Below are positions 1-10,694 of a DNA stretch of 64,000 nt, one piece after another; within the stretch, counting starts at the first letter, position 1; each line of letters starts with the position of its first letter. The DNA comes from Craspedostauros australis (lineage: Eukaryota; Bacillariophyta; Bacillariophyceae; Mastogloiales; Achnanthaceae): contig JAMXDE010000052.1 of NCBI GenBank assembly GCA_026770025.1, forward strand, positions 1-64,000. Reading direction: 5' to 3'. A program made the translations under genes and the position numbers. The notes below the pieces were generated by a model, which made no database searches, was not told the origin of the DNA, and worked only from the letters and a program-made list of their open reading frames with translations.

Positions 1-499
1 ATCTGATGGGGGCCACGGAAGGTGCGCAGCTTCGTCTTTCCGTAGAACGTTGGGATAAATCCAGCTCGTGCCAAGAAGCAAGTGAGTTGAAGCCAGAACC
101 GCTTTCGATGAGGATCCGGCCTGCGATGATGCGAATCAATTTGGGCCGTTGAGATGTCAACTTCGGTGCTTGAGACTTTATGCGACCGATGACGACAAGA
201 CGTGTCTCGCGAATCTAGACCTTGCCGGTCCGTGGGTTGGCGTAGTACTTGCATCGAAAACAAAGGAATTGCGTCTTCAATGTAGTAAATGAATTGGAGT
301 TGATTACTCCTCTCCAGCTGCATGCTTCCAGCAGCGTCGGCGGCATTGCCGCAGGAAGACTCAGCCCATCATTTTTAGCAACAGATAGAACAGGCATTTG
401 AACAACTCCTTCCGTGTGTCAGTATCAATCAGACGATGGCTGAATTGAGTCGAGTTCAAACATCTCCGAGCTGCCAGTGCCTTCTCGCACAAATCCATG
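1..499. other. Left edge, no supported gene
   Basis: I see only short open frames on both strands with no recognisable domain. The sequence lies just outside the inverted duplication arm that starts near 500 and does not resemble the matching flank beyond 44690. Confidence 0.5.
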
Positions 500-843
500 G
501 CGTGATCGATGTCGTGGCGCGAGATTTGGGAACGTACGTGCGTGCAACTGAGGTCCCATCTATCGAGGCTGTGTCCAAGACGTAATCTGCGTTGATGCGG
601 CCGGTGCTTCCACATGAAAGGGTTGGTGTTTTAAGTCGCAATAGTTCTATTGGCCAGCTGGATCGATTGGTTGGTTGGTTGATCGGTGATCGATTGGAAA
701 CTGGCACTTGACTGCACCATGAGTTGATGGCCGTGCAGACATCTCTATGGCATTCTACATACAATAAACTGTGAAACACAGAGTACTCGTAGCATTTCTC
801 ATCGTATTAGTATACTCATCATCAATGAGTCTGTGTTATGCAC

Positions 844-2495
844 CTACGCCCCATGCTCTTGTTGCCAGGTCGCAAGGAAATCAGCAATCTCAGTGTGCCC
901 AAAACGTACAGCAAGACGAGCAGGTGTGCAGTTGCGGCATAGCACATTGATGTCAGCATTGCTGGACTCGACCAGATACTTGACAACATTCAAGGACCGC
1001 TGACACATGCACCATGAAGTGGGGTGAGGCCTGCGTTGGTTCGTGCGTTTGACATCAGTGTTGGTAGATTCCAGAAGATACTTCACAACATTCATGTGAC
1101 CGACGCGACATGCAACATGAGAGTGGGGTGACGCCGATGGTGGTTTGTGCGTTGATATCGGCGCTGGAAGATCCAGTAGATACTTGACAACATTCAAGTG
1201 ACCATTTTGACATACAATATGAAGTGGGGTGAAGCCAGCACTGTCTTGGATATTGACGTCGATGTTGGAAGATCCCAGAAGAGACTTTCCAAGATCAGTC
1301 TTGCCGTTTAAGCATGCAATATGAAGTGGGGCTAAGCCGTGAACGGTCTTGGACGTTGACGTTGAGGTTGGGAGATTCCAGAAGAGACTTGCAACTTCCA
1401 AACGGCGAATAAACATGCCGCAAATAATGGAGTGTAGCCTTCGTCGATTTCTGTATTGACATCAGCGTTGGAAGATTCCAACAAATATTTGACAACGTTC
1501 GAATGGCCGTATAGGCAGGCAATAAAAAGCGGAGTGGCACCACGAGCATCTTGGACATTGACATCAGCATTGCATGAGTCCACCAAGTACTTCACAACCT
1601 CCAAAGGGTCACGTCCAGAGTACTCACATCCAATGAAGCATATTGATCCCACCTCCGAAAGTCGGCGGGAGCGGAGCGTATTTCGTCCCTGCGCTCCATC
1701 ATTTCCGAAGCGCCACTTTGGCATGCATAATGCAGCAGCGTGCAGCCAGCACTATCCACGATAGTGACATCGACGTTGAGCGATTGCACCAGATACTTCA
1801 TACAGTCCAGATGACCTCGCGAGCACGCCCATTGAAGTGGAGTGAGGCCGCGAGTGTCCCGAACATCGATGTCTGCATCACATGAAGCCCACGAGATACT
1901 TCGCACAATCCAAATGACCGTGATGGAAAGTGCACTGGAATGCAGTTGCACCACGGAAACCAGGGATGGATATGTCAGCGTTGCATGCTTCCACCAGGTA
2001 CTTCACACAATCCAGGTGACCATTCCAGCATGCTGACACAAGCGGGGTGCTCCCATTGTTGGCTTGGATGTTGATATAGGTCGAGCTTGATTTCACCAGA
2101 TACTTCACACAAGCCAAGGCGGCCTTTGCTGCATGCTCGATGCAGGAGAGTCTTGCCATTGTCATCCTTGATGCTACCGTGATCGTCTCTTGGGTTGTTG
2201 TTCTTCCACTCCTTCAACATTGTCAGATTCCCGTTTGTGGCAGCGCGAAGGAGTTTGTCTTTCGTGATGGTTGGACATGTCGGCGTCATGATTGTTGGCT
2301 GTGACGTGTGGTGTGTTGGTATTGTGTGAGTGGTGTCCGAAAGCTGAAGCATCCGCGACAGTACATTGCGGATGCATGAAGAATAGAACACATCGCGTGG
2401 ACGTGACGAGATGATGTGAGTTGTCGCTGATGTGATATGAGAGGAATGGAGTATGTATGCGATAGAAGTCCAATTCGCACAGAGGATTCATTCAT
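844..2495 (-). pseudogene. Decayed ankyrin-repeat protein gene
   Basis: This is the minus-strand counterpart of the intact ankyrin gene at 42568-44319. The ATG at 2495 and the TAG at 844-846 correspond to the intact gene's start and stop. Ankyrin units (TPLH..C..GH and VVKYL-type helices, with NADVN loops) are recognisable throughout, but they fall in at least five successive short frames, so frameshifts and small indels have broken the coding sequence. The copy is about 100 bp shorter than its partner, near the size of one 102-bp ankyrin unit. No single frame could give a full protein. Assembly error could mimic a few of the breaks, but the number and spread favour a true pseudogene. Confidence 0.8.
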
Positions 2496-2599
2496 TTTAT
2501 GAACACAGCTTCGAAGAGATGGTTGGATGGAGCTGCCAGAATACGCCTTTCCCTCATGATCTCATGTTCCGTCTCGTCATGCATCGTGTTGTCACACCT

Positions 2600-2620
2600 G
2601 TTTCGTTTCGTTTCGTTTCG
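2600..2620. repeat. GTTTC pentanucleotide microsatellite
   Basis: About four units of GTTTC. The complementary run is at the matching place in the right arm (42440-42460), so it was present before the duplication. Confidence 0.8.
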
Positions 2621-3185
2621 TCGTGTTCTGCCGTGTTTCGTCTCGTCGCATCTCGCATCTCGCCTCGCCTTGCATTGCAACGAAGATGAGCGGAGTTGTG
2701 CTATGATGCTTTGCGCTGTTTCGTTTTTTGCAGGTCGTTGGCCTTGGTTTGGTAGTGGCAGCATCGGTAGCGTGGCACAGCGTGGGTTGTTTTCGATGTC
2801 CCCGATGCTCGTACACCACGTGACAGGTGCCGACTGGCCTTTTCACGATCGATGATTCTCAAGGTGAGTCTCCACGTATTGGCCGTTGAGCTTGTGACGC
2901 CAACATCGTGTCGTCCGCGATCATTCATTGACGAGGAGAACGATGATGTCGATAGCATTGCTGGTGATGGTACTCCAGCGACGATGATACTCCATCCATC
3001 GTTGCTCGAAGCACATGGAGTGTGCACTCGCGGAGTACTTCCGGTCGGGCTGCCATGTTGTGGAGCAACTCGCACGATCATATTATAGAATAATATATAA
3101 CACTTGTAGCGTAACACCAACCACGGCGTGTGCATTTCGTGGATGGGTCGTGTTTCATCAACACACCGCCACACGGTGGAGACGG

Positions 3186-3884
3186 GCGAACACAAGATCT
3201 TTGGGTTTTGGTCGGAGAGAGAGAAACAGTGGCCATCAAATGGTCTGAGAACCAATTCTCTCCCTTTCGAAGTAACCGAAGTCCCCTGTAAACTCGTTTC
3301 GAAAAAGAGCTGTGAGCCAATCGATTACTTAGGGGCGCCACTGACGTGGCGCCCGATACTACGGGAGTTTTCCCATGGTATCAACAACGAGTTTGTCCGG
3401 AACGGTGGTACCAAAACTGAGTCGGTCCGGTCCTTGTCGGCAGCATGCATGGATGAGACTCGATGCTCTGGACTTTTTTCAAAAATGCCAAGGCGCGCGC
3501 TTTTTGGAAATTGTCATTGCCGATTGGCACTTCGCGCCGGCCAGCGGATGGGAGAAAATGCACCACGATAACGCTAGTTGTTGAGGTCCAGCTCCAATAT
3601 GGGAGACACGGTTATTTTGTATATTTATCTATTTCGTGTTGGTCGTTTCGATCCGTCTTCGACGTCACAAGGAACGATACCACTCCATAGAACACCAATC
3701 ACAAGACGCCACAGAACATCATTGCTGTGTTACGTGGTAGTGGAAGGGTTGCGTGGCCTTGGTACTTGTGAAGCGTTCTGTGCATTGTGCTTTGCGCACA
3801 TTCGGTACAATTCTGGGTAATCTCCACGTCCCCCAACCGTTGAGAACAACACACTTGACACAACAGCACCACAACAACACGACA
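3186..3884. other. Intergenic, no supported gene
   Basis: Overlapping short open frames occur on both strands with no recognisable motif. This stretch lies between the duplication arm and the degenerate ORF that starts at 3885. Confidence 0.4.
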
Positions 3885-4934
3885 ATGGAGAAACACAACG
3901 AAACTCCCCAAGCGCCGTCGAACGGCATCATCGGCGCTGCGATAACCATCGCTCCATTGCAAGATCTGAGTGCACAGGCGGAACCGCCATGGAAAGATTG
4001 ATGGATGAGCGAGAGGGGGCTGCCGGAGTGGTTCAATTGGGACCGTGACAGGACCACGCGCAAACGGCACGATTTGGAGGAAAATCCGCTGGTTGGGTAT
4101 GGTCACTGCCTGGAATGCAGAGGCCATCCCAACAACCATGGATGGGCAAGACGCATCCAGGAGGCTACGATGAAGATGTACACGAAGTTTGAGGGTCGGG
4201 GGTGGCCTGGAAGGCGTGGACGGAAAGAAACAGTGGAGGGCAAGAGTTTCTTTTGGTGGGTGGCAGCCCACTCGTCACATGGCTTCGCCAATGGGCACCA
4301 TCAACAATTCACCCCAAATCGCCAAGCCATCCATGTATGATGTGGTCAAAATCAAGCCAGGAAAGAGGACATCGAAGAATTCCTTTGTTATCTTGTCTGG
4401 AACAGGCTGCAGATGCGAATTCACACCAAGGGGTCAATTTTGGAGTTCAAAAACAGCACGATGGCCTCATCATACTGAGGTGTACCATCGGGGGCATGGG
4501 CGCCCCACCCATTCTGAACACATCAGTGTGTCGCCAAGGGATGTGGGAACGCTTGAGGGGCATGTGGAGGAGCTGCAAGGATCGTATCGACGAGATACGG
4601 ATCCGAATACGAACGGCATCCGTGTGGCCCAAAAAAATGTCGAAATTCTGCATTTCAGTGCAGGGAGACTTCGGAGTATGAGATGCGGATATCCGCGCGG
4701 ATCTTCATGGAGTGGATAGATGGGGGGTATGCGGAGCCAATGTGGTGCGCATGTTGCAGAGATTTCAGGATTATGATGATGATCATGGATGATGAAGGGT
4801 GGGCAGCATGGTGGCATCCAGAATTTTTGGCATCCGTTGCATCACGGACAGCAAGCCAAAATGATGTTAAAAATAAAGTTCATAGAAATCCAACTTCGAC
4901 ATTCAGAATCACTGATAGACAGGTGTCCGAATGA
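3885..4934 (+). pseudogene. Degenerate unidentified ORF
   Basis: An ATG at 3885 opens a frame that runs to 4340 with one in-frame TGA at 3999-4001. Coding-like sequence then continues in other frames to 4934. Readable pieces include WFNWDRDRTTRKRHDLEENP, GHCLECRGHP with a CxxC, and a late segment MEWIDGGYAEPMWCACC. The strong W, C and H content and continuing plus-strand reading suggest a once-functional protein now broken by a stop and at least two frame changes. I do not recognise the family. It sits immediately upstream of the Crypton gene and may belong to that element or to an older one. Confidence 0.3.
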
Positions 4935-5301
4935 ACTGTTTAGTTTTAATTGTAATGAGGTGTTGTTGAGATATAGCATCATAAGCAGTCACATGGATGG
5001 TTTTGGGGCGTGCTCTAGATTAGTGTATTGTATCACGACTCATCGCTCACAAAATGCTTCAACTCGTGGTATCGTTGGGCATTTTCCTGTGGTCTGCTTG
5101 GTGGTTTTCTGCGAGAAATCAAATAGTGCGATTTCCGGCGCCGAGCGATTTGAACAACAAACACAACACAACAAACACAACACAACAAACAGCAGCAGAA
5201 CAGCAGCAGAACAGATGATTGATGATCTTGACTGTGGCACCTTTGTTTTGCATCAAAAGTGATCTTGTCATATCTACCACACCATCCTGCATACCTCCAA
5301 C

Positions 5302-7896
5302 ATGCCTGATACTTCCAATATGACTACTCTCGCCGCCCCTACTGGCAGTCCAACCACCGATCCCATCGCGCCTCCCATTGTGCCCATCACTGCACCTGAC
5401 AATGCACCTGACAATGCACCTGACAATGCACCAGCCAATACAGTCCCTGCCATGTGCTCCTCCACCAAAGAGATCAATACAAAGGTGATTGTGTTCATGA
5501 CATACTTCCTGAGGAAGAAGTACAGTGCAGCAGAGCTGAAGGTGCTGCAGGCAAAGAGTGAGCCGTACACCGCCGCCGAGTATGATCATGTCCGTCCTGA
5601 GCACATTGCGTGCTTCTTGATGAAGATGGCATTTGGAACTGAGAATCCTGGGCCCAGTGATGCCTCCTCTTCTGCCAGGTTGGGTACTCTGCAGCGCTAC
5701 AAATCTGCCATCTCCTCGAAGATGCCACGCGACAATTGGTGCGATCGCACGAATACGGGAAATCCAGTGCTCAGCAAATACGTCGAAAGGGCGATCAAAC
5801 ACGTCGCGAAATTGGAGAAGACGGGCGATTGCAAGGAGAGCACAGAGAGAGAGCCATTCGAAATCGCTGAGTTCGAGCAGTTGTTGTCCATGCTTGGTGC
5901 TGCGAATGATTGGCAAACCTCGTGCGGTCTCACCTCCTTCTTCAAGTTGCAATTCCACCTCATCGGCCGTTGCAGTGACATTGCAGACCTCAAGTATTCC
6001 TACTTCTACACCATCCCAAATGCCGAAGGGCACATCGGCATCAGGGTGATGAAGTCAAAGAATTCTACAGACATCCACAAGATTCCTCTCCAGATCATCG
6101 TCGGATCGTTTGACATTGCCTACTGTCCGATCCTTGCCCTTGCAATCCATATGGAGGTCTCCTTGGCTCAGTCGCAACAAGAGGAACCGTACATCTTCTT
6201 TTTCTCCGGAAGCGGCGCAAGAGTGCCTAAAGCAACAGCAAAGATGGCCACAAATGCCGTTAACTTCTGTACTAGCGATCCTGATTTCAAGATCGTCTCT
6301 AGTATCAGGCCAGTGAAGCTGCTTGGAACACATTCAATCAGGAAGTGCGCTGCCACCCACGCAAGCAATATCGGTTGCAGCCCCCACAAGGTCAACAGGA
6401 GAGCTCGGTGGGCTGAGCCAAATGGAAAAATGATCACCCGCTATGTTGATGTCACTCTCTCGTGCATTGATGCAGAGGTAGCATGCCAGTCCACCATCGG
6501 TGCGCCATGCAAGTACAACGTGATCAATCCAGAATTGGTCACAGACGAGTGGCTCCTCGAGCATGTTGGCGCAGGAATGGCGAAAAAATTCAATGCCCCC
6601 CTTGCCCTTGCATTTGCTCGTGGACTCCTGTGGGGTGCGATGGATTCTAAGGCCTGCCAGATGATGCCTGCATGGCTCTCTGACAGTGTGCGTAAGGCCT
6701 ACCGCGAGCTGGCAAAGGAATCTAACTTGGACCCAGATGCTAACCCTGTGAAGCGAGTCTGCCTCTACGTTGGCAACGTGCGTGGTGCACTCAAGATTGC
6801 AGAGGGTCCACGTCCGAGCATCGATCAAGCGGCTGGTATGGATGGCAATCCATTCCAGGATTACCACCACACCAACGGGCTCGCAGAGGTTGCGGTCGAC
6901 AGGTTGGATACCCAAAAGCGTGTCCTTGGCAACATCATGGCGAGCGTTGAAGAGATCAGGTCTACCGTCCTGGCCAACCAGGTCAAGAGCAACAGGACGG
7001 AGACGAAGCAGGACGTGATGGAGACGAAGCTGGACAGGATGGAAAAGAAGCTCGACGCCCTCTTCGATCTTCTTACGAAGAACAGCAACCATCAACCTCC
7101 CATCATCGATTCGGTACCAGCAGCAACTGTGCCGATCAATGTGCCTATGCCGATCAATGTGCCTATGCCGATCAATGTGCCTATGCCGATCAATGTGCCC
7201 GTGCCAATCAATGTGCCTGTGCCAATCAATGTGCCAATCAATGTGCCAATCAATGTGCCTGTGTCAACCGCAGAACCTGAACCAGCAGCACCACCCACAC
7301 CAACCACAGAACCTGCACCAACCGCAACATTCGCGCCAATGGAGGTCGAAACAGAACCATCCAAGGTGGAGCGAGCAGAGGCTGAAGCGCAACTCCAAGA
7401 ACAGAGATTGGAGCGAATTCTTGCAGAGGCTGCAGAGCAGAAGCGAATCGCAAAGGAAGCGAGAGCCAGAGCAAGGACGATGGCAAAGCAGACGGAGAAG
7501 CCTGCTCCAGGGCGAGCAGTCCTCACTAGACAAATCCGCACGTTGGAGCGGCTTTGGGAGGAGTACTTCGTGGGGATGAGGGGGTTGATTCCGGCGAAGA
7601 ACATGGGAAAGGCCCTCCAGGACAACATTAATAAGTCCACCTTCGGGCGTCGCAGGTACATTTGGGAGGAGTTCGACCGTCTCGCTGAGAGAGGCATCGT
7701 CGGAGAACAAGACGTTTGTCGTCACATCCGCAACGAGTTCGGCAACAAGGCCACCATGGGCCAATTGAACTCCCTCATTCTTGAGAGGGAGAGAGACGTG
7801 GGAAACAAACCAACCCGACAAAGCAAAGCGAGACAAGCAATCAAAGCAACCAAAGCTGCCAACGACAGCAACAGCGTCAACAGGATGGAGCTTTGA
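5302..7896 (+). CDS. Crypton-type tyrosine recombinase with GCR1_C-like domain
   Basis: This 864-aa uninterrupted frame encodes what looks like a tyrosine recombinase of a Crypton DNA transposon. The catalytic set is visible: R223 in GRCSDIADLK, H344 and R347 in GTHSIRK, an RW near residue 371, and the nucleophile candidate Y381 in ITRYVD. Low-complexity APDN repeats precede the core-binding region. After the catalytic domain come a coiled coil near 555-600, a proline-rich PINVPM repeat block, a charged helix near 685-735, and a C-terminal segment from about 745 (LERLWEEYFVG) resembling the GCR1_C DNA-binding domain. A YR joined to GCR1_C is the known Crypton architecture. The protein would excise and integrate a circular intermediate in the nucleus. 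I could not define element ends, as Cryptons lack inverted repeats. No breaks are seen, so it could be active or domesticated. Confidence 0.8.
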   Translation: MPDTSNMTTLAAPTGSPTTDPIAPPIVPITAPDNAPDNAPDNAPANTVPAMCSSTKEINTKVIVFMTYFLRKKYSAAELKVLQAKSEPYTAAEYDHVRPEHIACFLMKMAFGTENPGPSDASSSARLGTLQRYKSAISSKMPRDNWCDRTNTGNPVLSKYVERAIKHVAKLEKTGDCKESTEREPFEIAEFEQLLSMLGAANDWQTSCGLTSFFKLQFHLIGRCSDIADLKYSYFYTIPNAEGHIGIRVMKSKNSTDIHKIPLQIIVGSFDIAYCPILALAIHMEVSLAQSQQEEPYIFFFSGSGARVPKATAKMATNAVNFCTSDPDFKIVSSIRPVKLLGTHSIRKCAATHASNIGCSPHKVNRRARWAEPNGKMITRYVDVTLSCIDAEVACQSTIGAPCKYNVINPELVTDEWLLEHVGAGMAKKFNAPLALAFARGLLWGAMDSKACQMMPAWLSDSVRKAYRELAKESNLDPDANPVKRVCLYVGNVRGALKIAEGPRPSIDQAAGMDGNPFQDYHHTNGLAEVAVDRLDTQKRVLGNIMASVEEIRSTVLANQVKSNRTETKQDVMETKLDRMEKKLDALFDLLTKNSNHQPPIIDSVPAATVPINVPMPINVPMPINVPMPINVPVPINVPVPINVPINVPINVPVSTAEPEPAAPPTPTTEPAPTATFAPMEVETEPSKVERAEAEAQLQEQRLERILAEAAEQKRIAKEARARARTMAKQTEKPAPGRAVLTRQIRTLERLWEEYFVGMRGLIPAKNMGKALQDNINKSTFGRRRYIWEEFDRLAERGIVGEQDVCRHIRNEFGNKATMGQLNSLILERERDVGNKPTRQSKARQAIKATKAANDSNSVNRMEL
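7127..7262 (+). repeat. 18-bp coding minisatellite (PINVPM/V)
   Basis: Tandem 18-bp units encode repeated PINVPM or PINVPV, with a shorter PINV variant at the 3' end. They lie inside the recombinase gene, between the coiled coil and the GCR1_C-like domain, and keep the frame. Confidence 0.9.
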
Positions 7897-9278
7897 GAGC
7901 ATGAACATCAGGATCCATGATGAACTACAGCCCGTATTGGGCGTAGAGTAGTCATGGATCATTCTAGTAAACGTACAATATAGCAATTGTGATACAGTGA
8001 ATTCTGCTGTGTCTCGCGTGGTGTTTTGGTGTGCTTCTCTGTGTGTGTTGGTGCTGGTACGCAGTGATTCGAATCGTGTGTCGACTTTCGGTCCAAAACA
8101 GAAACGATCGGGGGTGTGATCAGAATCAAGGAGAGCGAGGATGTCCGCGACGATCGGAGAAACTTTTGTTGCGGATTGGACATGCATTTTTGATTCCGTC
8201 ATCTTGGCCGTTCGCACAGATCGGCCATGGTCGATCCCTGAATCGACGAGGATGAGGATACACACTGTGATCACAAAACTTCGATGACGATTCGATTCGG
8301 AGTACTTCGCACAAACAAAAAAGCATGATGCGCACAGCCATCACAGAGCGTTTTCGCGACTGCTCACCACAACATCATCGCTATTGTACTGATAACACTA
8401 TGCTACTATACTAAGGTACTCCACCACGACGCTACTACACTACTACGCTACTACACTACTACACTACTACACTACTACACTACTACACTACTACACGATC
8501 GATGTGATTTCAATGATGTCCAACTCATCCTCGTCACCACATCATCGTGATGTGATGCGCAATACGATGGCATAACGAATACGAGGAGAGTGCACCTTTA
8601 TGTCATAACATATAATTCAGACAATCATAGTATGATACCTGTTAGGAATGGTATTACTCTCATGGTCGTGTGCTTTCTCTGCTTTGGATTGTATTCCATG
8701 CGACAGGAATCGGCCATGATGTCTCAGAACTGAGGAGAGTGAGGATGCGCACGGCGATTGGAGGAGTTTTGTTGTGGATCCGATCCGAGTTTTGTGTGTC
8801 GCCGTCGTCTCTTTTTCCGTCATCTTTCGCCCATGGGTCGACTCCAGAAAATGGTCGACTGCAGTGTGGGGAGTAGAGCAGGACGAAAAGGAGACACCAA
8901 TCGAGCGGAGCACCGATACGACCGACATATCAGCGCTGCTCCAAGCGCAATGGATTGTGTCCCACCCCATTGTACATAATTGAGCGGATCAGCTACAGTG
9001 TAGGCAGACAGATGAGACTTGACCAGAGTGGAATGAGGACGCGAACGAGCAGGGCGACCCATGTATGGGTAGTGCCATCATTGAACATGATTGTTACCTT
9101 TGATCGTTTGTGTTCGGGCTATTGGCCATTTCCAGAGGGCGCACATCATCTGGAATCCGTAGTGGGAGCAGGATGATTGATTGGTGTGGCGAATTTGAAC
9201 GAATGTGGTGGCGGTCGCCAATATGCGTGTGATCGGTGGCATGTGAAAGAGAGATGATCGCAGTATAGTATCGCAGGT
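7897..9278. other. Downstream of Crypton gene, no supported gene
   Basis: The longest open frames are short and without recognisable domains. Two stretches, near 8110-8230 and 8700-8830, share short similar blocks (GAGAG..GAGGATG.GC and TTTTGTTG.GGAT), suggesting an old local duplication. The 3' end of the Crypton should lie here, but its boundary is not visible. Confidence 0.4.
8432..8495. repeat. ACTACTAC microsatellite
   Basis: An array of an 8-bp ACTACTAC unit, with one early variant containing CG. It lies between the Crypton gene and the non-LTR element. Confidence 0.9.
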
Positions 9279-9295
9279 ATTCAGATGGTCGATCA
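9279..9295 (+). repeat. Target site duplication, left copy
   Basis: ATTCAGATGGTCGATCA is repeated exactly at 10678-10694. A T precedes both copies, so 18 bp are shared. The pair brackets the non-LTR element. Confidence 0.8.
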
Positions 9296-10677
9296 TCGCA
9301 CTGGAACGACGATGTCGACAAAATGGCGGGAGCGGAGTAGAGACGGAACGGTCCGGAGCGTGATGAGGAACTGCATGGAGATGAGTGGCCAGTGTGGATA
9401 GGGGGAGAGAAGGCTTGCGCGAGCACGAAGGATACTCTGTGGGAACACATGCAGTGGCAGAAAACCGAGCAGTGGCAGAGCAGGACAGGCAAAATGGACT
9501 GGGAGGAGATGGCTGACGTCGACGGCCATTCTATACGAGCGGCGATGCATGGGCTGGAGAATGGAAGGCGACGATAAGTGGTGAAGCACGCGGCGCATTT
9601 CGGACCGGTCGGCAGGAATATGCGGAAGTGGAAATTCTGGAGCGATGGCCTATGCCTGGTATGCAAAACAGAGGAAGAGATGAAGGCGCATGTGATGCAG
9701 TGTCAGCATCCTGCTGCGATGCGCGTGAGGCATGCTGCTTTGAAGAAGTGGGCGCACGCGATGAGAATGGACGAGGGGGATCCGCAAATGGTACAAGAGA
9801 TCGTGCGACAGGTGCGAATGTGGACAGAACAGCGCGAGACGGAACCGCAAGGGTGGTCTGATGTGCACAGAGCATCGATGGCGCAAGGCAAGATTGGATG
9901 GGACAAGATGGTGCTGGGGAGGTGGTCTTGGCAGTGGCGGCGAGTACGGACTGAAACGATGCGGCGCAGTGGCAGTAGAGATACGTCAACGCATTGGATT
10001 AGCTAAGCGATTCGAGGCCTGTGGGAAGCACGATGGGTGGCGTGGAAACCATGAAATCAGGCACTGTACGAGGATGAGCTTTGGAGCAAATAGACAGAGA
10101 AGGTCCAGCAGGCGCAAGAGAAGGTGGAAGTGGTGTAGCAGCGAGGGAGTAGAGGATTATTATGGAGGGACGCAGGGCTGCTGGAGAACACGAGCAAGGA
10201 GCAGGTCCAGAGAATGCCAGTGGATGAGCAACTTGCGCGGGTGCGGCATGTGGAGGTGGCCAGATTAGGAACAGCGGCAAGCCGGTTATGGCAGACGGGG
10301 CCGAGGACAGGAGCAGCAACGCCCACCATGGGTGACAGGCAACAAAGAGGGCGCCAAAGGGAGGATTATGGCATCAGGAGGGGCAGAAGAGGAAGTGCGC
10401 GAGCAGTCTCCGGTCCAAGAGGGCAGAGCGTGAACAAGCGAGGCGGAGACGCGGGAATTCATGATATGGGTGAAGTGCACGGCGGATGTGGAATCGGGTG
10501 CCCAGTGCGTATGTTCTATGTGATTTATGGAGATGGCAATCTGTGGAAGGCAGGGAAGCGAGATCCTAATAGAAGTCGTTCTGGCGTGGTCGGCCTTTTG
10601 GCTCGTCGTTTGCGGGCGACTATGAAGCCTTCGAGGCAACCTTGAATGCAAGGGATAGTCAGTGAGTTATTATTATT
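9296..10677 (+). mobile_element. 5'-truncated non-LTR (LINE-type) retrotransposon
   Basis: The segment is flanked by an exact 17-18 bp direct repeat, carries the C-terminal part of a retroelement polyprotein in plus orientation, and ends in GTTATTATTATTATT immediately before the right duplication. Long target site duplications, a short-repeat 3' tail and loss of the 5' end are standard features of target-primed reverse transcription. At about 1.38 kb it lacks endonuclease and most of reverse transcriptase. The exact duplications suggest a fairly recent insertion. The clade cannot be named from this fragment. Confidence 0.75.
9392..10006 (+). pseudogene. C-terminal fragment of LINE polyprotein
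   Basis: One frame runs from the element's 5' truncation through 9392-9577, meets a TAA, and continues to 10006. After the stop it reads KHAAHFGPVGRNMRKWKF, then CLVCKTEEEMKAHVMQCQHP, a CxxC-H-C finger typical of the region after reverse transcriptase in many non-LTR elements. The downstream part (10007-10645) holds only shifted frames and may be decayed coding sequence plus 3' UTR. It is not functional by itself. Confidence 0.65.
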
Positions 10678-10694
10678 ATTCAGATGGTCGATCA
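10678..10694 (+). repeat. Target site duplication, right copy
   Basis: Exact copy of 9279-9295, directly after the TTA-type tail of the non-LTR element. Confidence 0.8.

Larger units (their letters stand above)
500..3185 (-). repeat. Left arm of a 2.7-kb inverted segmental duplication
   Basis: Read on the minus strand, this segment matches 41885-44690 read on the plus strand, in the same order: 5' flank with the AT-rich patch near 3085, a GTTTC microsatellite near 2600-2620, the ankyrin gene, and a 3' flank containing a second conserved open frame. The arms lie about 39 kb apart, facing each other. Similarity stops near 3185 and near 500. This arm has more base changes and frame disruptions than the other. 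Confidence 0.85.

Noticed and set aside
4447-4817. Minus-strand frames over the degenerate ORF
   Set aside because: They lack motifs, whereas the plus strand gives continuous protein-like sequence.
5119-6033. 304-codon minus-strand frame opposite the Crypton gene
   Set aside because: Shadow of the recombinase reading frame, with no recognisable domain.
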